Shown here piece by piece: positions 34,299 to 43,262 of a stretch of DNA of 64,000 nt. Location of the stretch: the NCBI GenBank assembly GCA_002163975.1, contig CP019636.1, forward strand, positions 6,761,501 to 6,825,500, given 5' to 3'. Under the pieces are notes generated by a model. It made no database searches. It was given only the letters and a program-made list of their open reading frames with translations, and had not been told where the DNA came from. This stretch comes from Nostocales cyanobacterium HT-58-2 (GTDB lineage Bacteria > Cyanobacteriota > Cyanobacteriia > Cyanobacteriales > Nostocaceae). The position numbers and the translations under genes are program-made. Each line of letters opens with the position of its first letter. The stretch's first letter is position 1.

Positions 34299-36490
34299 AT
34301 TCTTATGCAAAATCACAGAGGATAAATAGCATTCTCATTTGTATTCAGTATATCTTTTGTGGGGTGAGTAAAATGCTCACCCTTAGTTTATGACATTTGG
34401 CACATTCAGACGGTGTAGACGTCAGAAAAAATAAAACATTACACCCCAAATCTCTAACTCCGTCTCTCAGCCACACCCAATGCCTGAGCCATAGTATTGC
34501 TGCGACAAACCATATAGTATCGTTTTACTTTTAAAAAAACTCAACAAAATTCTTATTTTTTATTTGTTTAAATTGTTAATTATAAAATCAAAAAAATATA
34601 TTCTATTTGAGTAAGATTTAACTCCAATATAGAGCCAAAATACATATTAATAATGCTTTATAATATATCAATCACATCCAATATATTAGTAGTAATTTAG
34701 ACTTTTTTAGCATTAATAACTGCTCAATACGCCATAGTCAATATAGTATCAACACTCGAATAAGCAATAACTCAAATATTCTTAAACTTTCTTTTGTTAT
34801 CAGAATTGTATTTATTCGGAATATGTGCGAAAAACCTTAGGCTTTTTGTATCAAGATAATGGGAAGAAGAATTTCTACTAAAGAAAAAAATGTTTGCGAC
34901 AGATAACCCCACTCGCCTTATTGGGCATCCTCCCCTTACTAAGGGGAGGAGTTCAACCGATGTGTTGCATTCTTTTTTCAAATTGGTATTAGATGAATAG
35001 GAGAAAACTAGAATTAAAAAATATCCACTTTTGATATCCTTGTTTATCTTTCTTTTTGGACTTTGATAGAACTTACAATCCATAGTTTACATACAAATAC
35101 TATGTGTGCTGATTTAGTAAATAATACTTCAATTCAGGAGTCTATCTACTAATATCTATTTTATGTATATCTAGAGTAAAGTTTTAATAATTGAATTTAT
35201 AAAAACACTTAAAGAAAAATTTTAAATTTTTAAAGTAAGTTTTTGATTATTTTATATATCAAGCAAAATTATTTTTTTTGTAAAATAGATAAAAAAGTTG
35301 TAAAGAATAAAAAAGCTCAAAAATGAAGATATATAATCAAGAAATATATGGCTGCATGAATGTTTCTTTATGGAAAAAGATGAGATTTTATATCAAAGAG
35401 AAATATGAATAAGTTAGCTTTCTAAAAAACAAAGAAATCATGGTATCGTTGATTTTTATAACTGCTGTAGTTTGAAAGCTATTTGCAGAATTTATAGATT
35501 GATACTCATGCCGATAGAAGCAAATGACAAGCTGAATTTAACTGAGGTGGTACTGCAAGCAGAATGAAAAAATTAATCGAAACATCAATAGATTATTACA
35601 AAATGTTAACATAGAGAGTCTGAGACAAACTCAGACAAAACAGAAGCCCTGCTATGAGTGAAGGTAAAGCATTATTGCATGAATCTGTAATTTATTCATC
35701 TATGGGCATAGCATTTTAGAGTTGCTAGAAAGCTTTGGATGTCTAGACTTAGCAAAGAGCTTCTAGCCTCTTTTCTTCGGTAAAGAGACTTGCTTTTGAA
35801 GGTTATCTCACTTGTGAACAAGGGTTGGAACTCGATACCCGACAGGTGACTTCTTAACAAGTTGTTAAATATAGAATAGTGTAAAAGTGGGGGCAATAAT
35901 AAGAAAATACGTGAGTCTTGAATGCAAAGTCATCAACTTTAGAGGTATGCGCTTTCAGGACAAGAGCCAAATGTTCACAAAATAAGATTGAGTTTGGGGA
36001 GAAGTTGCTTGTTGATGCTAATGTTCAAGTTAATGTTCAAGTTATTGATAGCCACCTATGGATGCTACGGTCACGTGCATACAAGGTAGCTACAAGGTAT
36101 GATTATGGTTTTATGGCTAAAATGTTTGGTTATCTTGGGCTGTAGACAACTTGAAATGCTTTTGTAACCATAAACATTGAAATTCGTGATTTGGTTGACA
36201 GAAGATGTCTTAACCAAATTTATAAAATTCATAGTCAGGCTTGGTTCATCTTGTTACTGAGTTCATTTTTTAAGGAACAAGTGTACAACTTTTTCCTGTC
36301 ACAAGAGTAATAAAAGGAGTTCTCTTTTTTAAACCTTATTGGAAAATGAAGCATACTTTAACAAAATTGAGCATTTTTTTAGTGTCAACGCAATTACTTG
36401 TTTCCTGACAAAAACTCTGATAATCTTATCGTTTTCATCTCTCGTTAGTTTCTTTTGATGATGTTAACATCCAGCAGATAGTAGAACAAA
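34299..36490. other. 2.2-kb AT-rich, almost gene-free stretch
   Basis: Apart from the MITE copy at 34876-34989 I cannot support any gene. Short frames (for example 35918-36145, 75 codons from TTG) have no family-like features. Long A/T runs dominate 34520-35480. A promoter for the RHH gene should lie at the right edge. Confidence 0.5.
34876..34989. mobile_element. MITE-like element, copy 2
   Basis: It is a close copy of 24218-24343, sharing ATGTTTGCGACAG, TAACCCCAC, TTGGGCATCCTCCCC, a CCTCCCCTTACTAAGGGGAGG-type hairpin and the intact right end TTTTTTCAAATTGGTAT. The left terminal repeat is degenerate, and about 12 bp of the interior are missing. Confidence 0.8.
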
Positions 36491-36664
36491 ATGACAAATA
36501 AGAAATGGGCTGTAAAACGTATCACTGTGAATTTAGCAGCACAGGAAGCAGAAAAACTAGACAAGTACTGTCGGCAGACGGGTAGACCAGCAACGGATGT
36601 CATCCGAGAACTGATCCGAGGACTGCCACTCTCCTCCGAGGAGGCTAAAGAAGTAACTAGGTAA
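36491..36664 (+). CDS. Small ribbon-helix-helix (CopG-like) protein, 57 aa
   Basis: The frame ATG 36491 to TAA 36664 encodes a basic 57-aa protein. A strand KRITVNL is followed by helix AAQEAEKLDKYCRQTG, the turn RPATD, and helix VIRELIRGL: the ribbon-helix-helix layout of CopG/Arc-type DNA-binding proteins and antitoxins. No toxin gene is adjacent, so it is either a solitary regulator or an orphan antitoxin. The next gene (zds) begins 236 bp later behind repeat DNA. Confidence 0.75.
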   Translation: MTNKKWAVKRITVNLAAQEAEKLDKYCRQTGRPATDVIRELIRGLPLSSEEAKEVTR

Positions 36665-36754
36665 GTGGTTAGTGGTTAATAAGACAACCAACAACGAAGC
36701 CTTCTCCTGCCGGAGACGCACTCACGAACGGGTGAATCCTTCTCCTATCCCTGA

Positions 36755-36800
36755 GGCTGCGCCAACGGATACGCTCTGGCTGCGCCAACGGATACGCTCT
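36755..36800. repeat. 23-bp perfect tandem duplication
   Basis: The unit starting GGCTGCGCCAACGGATACGC occurs twice head to tail (36755-36777, 36778-36800) inside a G/C-rich dispersed repeat block between the RHH gene and zds. Confidence 0.85.
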
Positions 36801-36899
36801 TGCAGCGCCAGTTACCTGCGGCAGTGCTGGACTCACAACTAACAACCCAGCACTTGAATTGAGTGGCAAATTCCGACACCAACCCAGTTACAATTTGTA

Positions 36900-38363
36900 A
36901 TGAAACTGAAAAGGAAAGACGGAATGCGCGTTGCAATCGTGGGTGCGGGACTGGCTGGACTAGCAACCGCTGTCGATTTATCTGATGCTGGCTGTGAAGT
37001 TCAGATTTTTGAGTCCCGTCCGTTTGTTGGTGGGAAAGTAGGCAGTTGGGTTGATGGCGATGGGAACCATGTTGAAATGGGTTTGCACGTCTTCTTTGGC
37101 AACTACTACCAGCTTGTGGAATTGATGAAGAAAGTGGGGGCGTCAGAAAACCTGCGCCCTAAAGAGCATACCCACACTTTCGTAAATCAAGGGGGAAGAA
37201 TTGGTGCTTTAGATTTTCGCTTCGTCATGGGTGCACCTTTTAATGGTTTAAAAGCATTTTTCACCACTTCCCAACTTTCTCTAGTAGATAAGTTACAAAA
37301 TGCTGTGGCATTAGGAACTAGCCCGATAGTACGCGGTTTAGTAGACTTTGACGGTGCGATGAAAAACATTCGCGACTTAGATAAAGTCAGCTTTGCCGAC
37401 TGGTTCCGTAGTCACGGGGGTAATGATGGTAGCATCAAGCGGATGTGGAACCCGATCGCCTACGCTCTTGGCTTCATCGACTGCGAAAACATCTCTGCTC
37501 GTTGTATGCTAACGATTTTTCAGCTATTTGCAGTGAGAACCGAAGCATCAAAGCTACGAATGCTGGAAGGTTCTCCTTACGAGTACTTGCATAAGCCAAT
37601 TTTGGAATATCTGGAGGCTAGGGGGACAAAAATTTACACGCGTAGGAAAGTGCGAGAAATACAGTTTCTTGAGGAGGGAGAGCAAACCCGTGTTACTGGT
37701 ATGGTCGTGGCAGATGGTGATACAGAAGAAATAATCACTGCTGATGCCTATGTTGCTGCCTGTGATGTTCCAGGAATTCAGCGTTTGCTACCTCAACCGT
37801 GGCGGCAGTGGTCAGCATTTGATGATATTTATAAGTTGGAATGTGTACCAGTAGCAACAGTACAGTTGCGCTTTGATGGCTGGGTGACAGAACTGCATGA
37901 TGCTCAAGAGCGCAAACAGTTAAATCATGCAGCTGGAATTGATAATTTGCTTTATACTGCCGATGCCGACTTTTCTTGTTTTGCTGATTTAGCATTGACA
38001 AGCCCTGCAGATTATTACAAGGAAGGGCAAGGTTCACTATTGCAGCTGGTGCTGACACCTGGTGATCCGTTTATTAAGCAAAGTAATGAGGCGATCGCCC
38101 AGCATGTGCTTAAGCAAGTGCATGAGTTGTTCCCCTCCTCGCGGGAACTCAACATGACTTGGTACAGTGTGGTGAAACTTGCTCAATCTTTGTACAGAGA
38201 AGCACCAGGAGTGGATATTTACCGTCCTCGTCAAAAGACGCCGATTCCTAATTTCTTCCTAGCGGGTAGCTATACGCAGCAGGATTACATCGATAGTATG
38301 GAGGGTGCGACACTTTCGGGAAGGCTTGCGGCGAAGGCTATTTTAGAAAGTGTGAAGAAATGA
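36900..38363 (+). CDS. zds: Zeta-carotene desaturase, plant type
   Basis: Zds (CrtQ) introduces two double bases' worth of desaturation, converting zeta-carotene to lycopene precursors in the carotenoid pathway at the membrane. The protein has the FAD dinucleotide motif VAIVGAGLAGLATAVDL, FESRPFVGGKVGSW, GLHVFFGNYYQL, WNPIAYALGFIDCENISARCM, and the C-terminal FAD block FFLAGSYTQQDYIDSMEGATLSGRLAA. The first ATG (36900) gives 487 aa. The ATG at 36924 (MRVAIVGAG), with AGGAAAGACGG before it, is the likelier real start. The next gene, an SRPBCC protein, is 38 bp downstream. Confidence 0.95.
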   Translation: MKLKRKDGMRVAIVGAGLAGLATAVDLSDAGCEVQIFESRPFVGGKVGSWVDGDGNHVEMGLHVFFGNYYQLVELMKKVGASENLRPKEHTHTFVNQGGRIGALDFRFVMGAPFNGLKAFFTTSQLSLVDKLQNAVALGTSPIVRGLVDFDGAMKNIRDLDKVSFADWFRSHGGNDGSIKRMWNPIAYALGFIDCENISARCMLTIFQLFAVRTEASKLRMLEGSPYEYLHKPILEYLEARGTKIYTRRKVREIQFLEEGEQTRVTGMVVADGDTEEIITADAYVAACDVPGIQRLLPQPWRQWSAFDDIYKLECVPVATVQLRFDGWVTELHDAQERKQLNHAAGIDNLLYTADADFSCFADLALTSPADYYKEGQGSLLQLVLTPGDPFIKQSNEAIAQHVLKQVHELFPSSRELNMTWYSVVKLAQSLYREAPGVDIYRPRQKTPIPNFFLAGSYTQQDYIDSMEGATLSGRLAAKAILESVKK

Positions 38364-38401
38364 ACCGCCAAGGACGCTAAGGACGCCAAGGAATAACACA
38401 T

Positions 38402-38857
38402 ATGGCAGATTGGTTGGAGCATAGTGTGCAGGTTGAGGTAGAGGCTCCTATAGAGTTAGTATGGAGCCTCTGGGCCGATTTAGAGCAAATGCCCCGCTGG
38501 ATGAAGTGGATTGATTCAGTGAAGGTTCCGGAGGATAATCCAGATATATCTTTATGGAAGCTAAATACTGGCGGTTTGGAGTTCACCTGGAAATCTCGCA
38601 TTCTTAAAGTTATCCCCAACCAAATCATCCAATGGGAATCGGTGGATGGTTTGCCGAATCAGGGGGCAGTACGTTTTTATGACCGTCACAGTAGTAGTAT
38701 TGTTAAACTGACCGTTGCTTATGCTATCCCCGGTATCTTGGGGAAAATTATGGATAACTTATTTTTGGGAAGGGCGGTGGAATCTACTATTAAGGCTGAT
38801 TTGGAAAGGTTTCGAGAATACGCTCTTAAGGCTAACTCGAAATCAGCTTCGTCATAG
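38402..38857 (+). CDS. SRPBCC-family (polyketide cyclase/START-like) protein
   Basis: The 151-aa protein has the helix-grip pattern of SRPBCC proteins: VQVEVEAPIELVWSLWADLEQMPRWMKWI at the start, GLEFTWKSRILKVIPNQIIQWES in the middle, and a long C-terminal helix (ESTIKADLERFREYALKA). Such proteins bind hydrophobic ligands. Its position just behind zds suggests a carotenoid or pigment-related role, which is inference. The stop codon lies inside a perfect 42-bp palindrome. Confidence 0.85.
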   Translation: MADWLEHSVQVEVEAPIELVWSLWADLEQMPRWMKWIDSVKVPEDNPDISLWKLNTGGLEFTWKSRILKVIPNQIIQWESVDGLPNQGAVRFYDRHSSSIVKLTVAYAIPGILGKIMDNLFLGRAVESTIKADLERFREYALKANSKSASS

Positions 38858-38894
38858 GCTAGTAGTAGCGCTTAAGCGCTACTACTAGCCTATG
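38853..38894. repeat. Perfect 42-bp palindrome between convergent genes
   Basis: Two 21-nt arms are exactly complementary; the left arm begins CATAGGCTAGTAGTAGCG. It spans from the last codons of the SRPBCC gene to five bases before the ferredoxin stop. There is no T-run on either side. It may act as a bidirectional transcription barrier or protect mRNA 3' ends. Confidence 0.9.
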
Positions 38895-38899
38895 ACTCA

Positions 38900-39139
38900 T
38901 TACCAAGTTGGGTCACTAAACAAATTTATCGTTAACTGCTCGCGTCCTGGTGGTACTGCTGTAATGCAAGCGCGGATCATGTCTCCATCCTCAACTTCCA
39001 CACTGCAAGCGTGACATGATCCCATCAGACAGCCAGTGGGAATGAACACGCCAGCGCGATCTGCTACATCCAGCAATGATTCTCCCACCTCAGCATCAAC
39101 TGTAACATCATCTGGTACAAAGCGGACGCGAACAGTCAT
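38900..39139 (-). CDS. Short [2Fe-2S] ferredoxin-like protein
   Basis: The 79-aa protein has the ferredoxin fold start TVRVRFVPDDVTVDAEVGESLLDVADRAG and cysteines Cys37, Cys42, Cys45 and Cys58, in the spacing C-x4-C-x2-C-x12-C. Plant-type ferredoxins have x29 in the last gap, so about 17 residues of the usual loop are absent. The ATG at 39139 has GAGGG overlapping the cobQ stop codon; an upstream TTG at 39154 is less likely. It is 11 bp behind cobQ and probably cotranscribed with it, so an electron-transfer role near corrin metabolism is possible but unproven. Confidence 0.85.
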   Translation of the reverse strand: MTVRVRFVPDDVTVDAEVGESLLDVADRAGVFIPTGCLMGSCHACSVEVEDGDMIRACITAVPPGREQLTINLFSDPTW

Positions 39140-39150
39140 GAAAACGACCC

Positions 39151-40629
39151 TCAAGACAAAAACGGTGATAAGTCTAAATGACGTTCAACTTCAGTTGCAA
39201 GAGAATCTAAAATATGTTCTCTTTGTTCCCGATAATTGGCTACGCCTGTAGGCAAAGATTTTAAACCCCGCTGTTGGCGTAGGCGATTTAACCAAGCACG
39301 CCTCCAAGGACCATTGTCAAAAATACCATGGAGATAAGTACCCCAAACTGATAGACAATTATCCACTAAACCTAAATTAGCATCATCAAACAGATTGTGG
39401 TAGCTTTGGGGCTCTGTTCCGGTAATTTCTATACGCGATCGCCCTTGATGAATTTCAAAACCGATCACGGGCAAGCCCATTTGCGGATAATTAGAAGTGA
39501 CTTGGCGTTGGCGAGCGATTTTCTGTCCTGTAATCACAGTTTTTATCGGTAATAACCCCAGTCCTTGATATCGACCAGCTTGTCCCTCAATCCCTTCTGG
39601 ATCGGCTATCATCTGACCTAAGATTTGATATCCACCACAAATACCCAAAACTGTACCACCTGCTGCTGCGTAGTGTTGAATTGCTTCTGCCATACCGCTT
39701 TTTTGTAGCAGCATCAAGTCAGGAATTGTGGTCTTTGTCCCTGGGAGAATGACAGCATCAGGATGTCCTAATTCTTGCTTTGGGCTTAAGTATTTTACCG
39801 CAACTGTCGGTTCTGATTCCAAAGGGTCAAAGTCGGTAAAGTTAGAAATTCTTGGTAAGCGAATTACACTGATGTTAAGTTCAGTTTGTAATTTTTGTAC
39901 TCTACGTTCCAATAAATCAAGGGAATCTTCAGCGGGATAGACTTGTTCTAAATAAGGGATAACACCGACAACAGGAATACCAATGCGTTCTTCCAACCAT
40001 TTGATTCCCGGTTCGAGCAGCGATCGCTGTCCACGGAACTTGTTAATAACTATACCGCGAATTAAAGCACGTTCCTCTGGTTCCAGTAACTCCAAGGTTC
40101 CCACGATATGAGCAAAAGCACCACCTCTGTCAATATCAACGACGAGTAGAGTTGATGCATTCAAGTATTTCGCAACCCTCATATTGGTTAAGTCCCGGTG
40201 CTTAATGTTAATTTCCGCAGGACTACCAGCACCTTCGCAAACCAACACATCAAATTCTGTGTTTAAATGCTGTAAAGATTCTTCAATTGCCCGCCACCCT
40301 AGTTCAAAATATTGTTCGTAATACTCTGCGGCACCGACTTTACCCACAGGCTTACCCTTGATAATAACTTGGGATGTCATATCACCTTGGGGTTTGAGTA
40401 AAATTGGGTTCATTTCCACCCAAGGGATGACTCCAGCAGCCCAAGCTTGTACCGCCTGAGCATAGCCTATTTCTCCACCAGAGGCGGTTACATAAGCATT
40501 TAAAGCCATATTTTGACCTTTAAAGGGAGCCACTCGCCAGCCCCGGCGCGATAAAATACGACAGATAGCTGCGGTTAACAGTGATTTCCCTGCGTGGGAT
40601 GTTGTTCCCACAATCATAATTGCTTTCAT
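39151..40629 (-). CDS. cobQ: Cobyric acid synthase CobQ (CbiP)
   Basis: CobQ amidates four side chains of adenosylcobyrinic a,c-diamide using glutamine and ATP. The 492-aa protein has an N-terminal BioD-like P-loop domain (IMIVGTTSHAGKSLLTAA, QNMALNAYV, CEGAGSPAEIN) and a C-terminal glutaminase domain with the nucleophile Cys in GICGGYQILG and a downstream His in GTYLHGIFDN. The ATG at 40629 gives MKAIMIVG; a TTG two codons earlier is less likely. It is 13.5 kb from the main corrin cluster and has no riboswitch visible upstream. Confidence 0.95.
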   Translation of the reverse strand: MKAIMIVGTTSHAGKSLLTAAICRILSRRGWRVAPFKGQNMALNAYVTASGGEIGYAQAVQAWAAGVIPWVEMNPILLKPQGDMTSQVIIKGKPVGKVGAAEYYEQYFELGWRAIEESLQHLNTEFDVLVCEGAGSPAEINIKHRDLTNMRVAKYLNASTLLVVDIDRGGAFAHIVGTLELLEPEERALIRGIVINKFRGQRSLLEPGIKWLEERIGIPVVGVIPYLEQVYPAEDSLDLLERRVQKLQTELNISVIRLPRISNFTDFDPLESEPTVAVKYLSPKQELGHPDAVILPGTKTTIPDLMLLQKSGMAEAIQHYAAAGGTVLGICGGYQILGQMIADPEGIEGQAGRYQGLGLLPIKTVITGQKIARQRQVTSNYPQMGLPVIGFEIHQGRSRIEITGTEPQSYHNLFDDANLGLVDNCLSVWGTYLHGIFDNGPWRRAWLNRLRQQRGLKSLPTGVANYREQREHILDSLATEVERHLDLSPFLS

Positions 40630-40872
40630 AACCAAATATCAGTTTTTCCAGCGAGTGTGTATTAACTCAAACAGTGAAAAGTGATTTATTCGTCCTCACT
40701 CATCAGTCAAAGATTCTTGGTCTACGCAAAGACTCTCAACTGGGGACTAAAAAGCCAAGCTCTCACCGATTAAGTTCGGATAGCTATAGTAAAGACTTCA
40801 TAAATTTAGTTGAAGCTTCCGTATTTATTGTTCCCTTTGATTCTCCACACTTAACTTTTTTTTCCCTCGGCT

Positions 40873-41331
40873 CTAGAAGGGTAGCCTAAGCCAACGAATC
40901 GTAGCATTGTATAGGTTATCACTCAAGGTAGGAGTACGCCAAGGTTTCCCTTGAGATTGTTCCACTATCTGACGACCAAGAGGAGTGAGGCGGAAACTAT
41001 CTGTGATTCCTTGACCATCCACTTCGCGCCGCAGAACACCCACTTGAATCAGCCATACCAAAGCATTATCTGCTACTAATTCCGAGATAGAGCGTTTGGT
41101 GTAGCCATTCTGAACACCAGTAACGCCAGTAATTTCACTCATTGATACCCGACGAGAGCGCATAGTTTCAAATAAGCAAGCATTAAAGGGAGAACACACC
41201 AATGCTCGCTCGGCTCGTTCTAAGGTGCTATGAGAATAGGTAAAGGTTTTTTGGTTTTGGGAATCAACACTAGGCATTTTGTAATTTTGAAGATTTTTTA
41301 GGTTTAAATAAGAATATGTTTGTTTTAGCAC
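40873..41331 (-). CDS. Conserved cyanobacterial protein (Npun_F0494-like)
   Basis: The protein is 152 aa from the first ATG, but residue 19 (MPSVDS, start 41277) is an equally plausible start because the first 18 residues are not family-like. The core ERAERALVCSPFNACLFETMRSRRVSMSEITGVTG followed by ELVADNALVWLIQVGVLRREVDGQGITDSFRLTPLG looks like a winged-helix-type domain. From memory this matches a small cyanobacteria-specific family without known function. Confidence 0.7.
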   Translation of the reverse strand: MLKQTYSYLNLKNLQNYKMPSVDSQNQKTFTYSHSTLERAERALVCSPFNACLFETMRSRRVSMSEITGVTGVQNGYTKRSISELVADNALVWLIQVGVLRREVDGQGITDSFRLTPLGRQIVEQSQGKPWRTPTLSDNLYNATIRWLRLPF

Positions 41332-41547
41332 TAATCATCTAAGTTAACCTATTTTGATTAACTTAGTGCAGTTGTAGTCTTTTGAAAAATAAAGCAGCCA
41401 TACCTCAATATTACGATGAGCATTACACAATTATGTGTTCAACTAAGACACTTTCATTATCGAAAGCAGACATATTTCGTTGTATCGAGTTAGCATATAG
41501 GAAGTTTTTTATGAAATTATCACATGAGTTGATCATTTATTAAAAAT

Positions 41548-43155
41548 TTACTGAATAGGCTCAGACTGAATTCCAAAAGGCTTTTCTTGTACCAGATACA
41601 AATAGTACTGTTCATCAGCAACAATACTTTTATTGAAGTTGGATAGCTGAGAAATTTTGAGGTCTTGTCTTTTCGCATCCACAGGAGAGTTTAATACGAG
41701 TAGTATATTGTTTTTAGTTAGCATTGCAATTTTGTTAACCTTTTCAAAAACTTGTTGGGACTCTAGTGTTTTTCTTTGACTCCAAACTATAAAACTGCCA
41801 AAGGTATCACTTTCAGGATAATAAATTTTTTTATCTAAAAGAGCTGCTAAAGGTGAGACTGTATAATCTCGACTTCCCACAATTAAAGCGTTATTTAAAT
41901 TATTCTTGTTAATAAAATTAGCAACATCTTTACTAGCGGAAAATGGATAAGCTAAATCCATACTGAATGCAAAACATCCTGCCAAAAAATGAATTATTAA
42001 TATACTAGTTATAAAATTATCTTTTTGGGAGACTAAAAAAATATTAATTTTTTTGAATAGATGAAAATTGTTTTCAAAATTATTGTAATAGTTGCAAAGC
42101 CATAGACAAACTATAAATAATATAAATAGGTGTCCGTGATGTCTTAACTGACCCCAGAATTTTATGTAGGTGAACGAAAGAATCCCAAAATTTCCAATCA
42201 GGTAAAGAAAAAGTACAACTGGTTTGCGAATGAAAATACATATTGCCAAAAATAACAAAGTTATTGAAAACAATAGAGATATTTTTGGAATAGTAACAAA
42301 GATATTAGAGTTCCAAAAGTGATAATTAACAATTTGCGGTATGGGAATATAGCTGTTGGAAATTAATGAAATCGTATCGGCAATTTTTTTTATAGAATTA
42401 ATTATCAAATGAAAGTGTGTGATTACCTGGTTGTTGTCTACTGGTGCTGTAACACTAACTGTAGAAACTCTTAGAAGTTGACTTAGTGCAAGTATTAAAC
42501 CTAAAATAAATATAATAATACTAAAAACTATATCTTTTTTAGTACCTGTATAAAAACTATTTTGACTTCTATTTAAAATATATTCAAAATATAATGTTAT
42601 AGCTAAAGAACTACCAAGAATCATTACATAAACATTCGTATTTAACATTAGAGATAAAAGAATTGATAGTAATAAATAACTGTGGTGACGTGTAATAAAT
42701 ATCTTACAAAAAAGAAAAAGAAACAAAACTCCTAAATTATAATTTCTACTGATAATACTATATTCAAAAAACGGGAAATAGCCGAAAGTAAACAATAGCT
42801 TTTGCAGTTTATTGAAAGGTGAATATTCTACAAAAATATAAATAACAAGCGTAGCAACCAGCAAGTGGAAAAACTGCATTGCAGTCGGATTATGTGTAAA
42901 ACGAGTAATAATGTATAAACAAGTGTGCCATAGTCCTGGATGTCCTTCATCCTTCAAATTATTAAATAACTCTCTCAGAGATGAACTATCTCTAGCTATC
43001 ATCCATGCTTGCAGTTCATCCCGCCACATTTCATGGTTTATGATACCAATTAGACTAACAATCAAAAAAACTGAAACTAATAAAAATGTGAAAATAGAAT
43101 GATTTTTAAAAACTAAATTTTTGAGTAGATTGTTCTTTCTTGAGCTAGTTTCCAT
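41548..43155 (-). CDS. GT-C-type membrane glycosyltransferase-like protein
   Basis: This is a 535-aa polytopic membrane protein with about ten or more hydrophobic segments and very high AT content. After the first TM comes HEMWRDELQAWMIARD, where Asp46/Glu47 fit the acidic catalytic site of GT-C enzymes (ArnT/PMT-like), followed by the DEGHPGLWH loop. The C-terminal 100 residues are soluble. It would use a polyprenyl-phosphate sugar. It is the last gene of the minus-strand glycan cluster. Confidence 0.72.
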   Translation of the reverse strand: METSSRKNNLLKNLVFKNHSIFTFLLVSVFLIVSLIGIINHEMWRDELQAWMIARDSSSLRELFNNLKDEGHPGLWHTCLYIITRFTHNPTAMQFFHLLVATLVIYIFVEYSPFNKLQKLLFTFGYFPFFEYSIISRNYNLGVLFLFLFCKIFITRHHSYLLLSILLSLMLNTNVYVMILGSSLAITLYFEYILNRSQNSFYTGTKKDIVFSIIIFILGLILALSQLLRVSTVSVTAPVDNNQVITHFHLIINSIKKIADTISLISNSYIPIPQIVNYHFWNSNIFVTIPKISLLFSITLLFLAICIFIRKPVVLFLYLIGNFGILSFTYIKFWGQLRHHGHLFILFIVCLWLCNYYNNFENNFHLFKKINIFLVSQKDNFITSILIIHFLAGCFAFSMDLAYPFSASKDVANFINKNNLNNALIVGSRDYTVSPLAALLDKKIYYPESDTFGSFIVWSQRKTLESQQVFEKVNKIAMLTKNNILLVLNSPVDAKRQDLKISQLSNFNKSIVADEQYYLYLVQEKPFGIQSEPIQ

Positions 43156-43262
43156 TAAAGATTGTTATTCTTTTGTATAATTTTCACTTTTGAAGTAGAG
43201 TACATTTCATTCGCACGTATTATGGATTCATAATAGTGACTAGTTCTGGAGTTTCCTTGAGT

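Noticed and set aside
34772..35083. 103-codon minus-strand frame sharing NLKKECNTSVE with a frame at 24159-24362
   Set aside because: The shared peptide is only the MITE-like repeat read in the same phase, not a protein family.
35918..36145. 75-codon frame starting at TTG
   Set aside because: No ribosome-binding site, no ATG and no recognisable domain in an AT-rich region.
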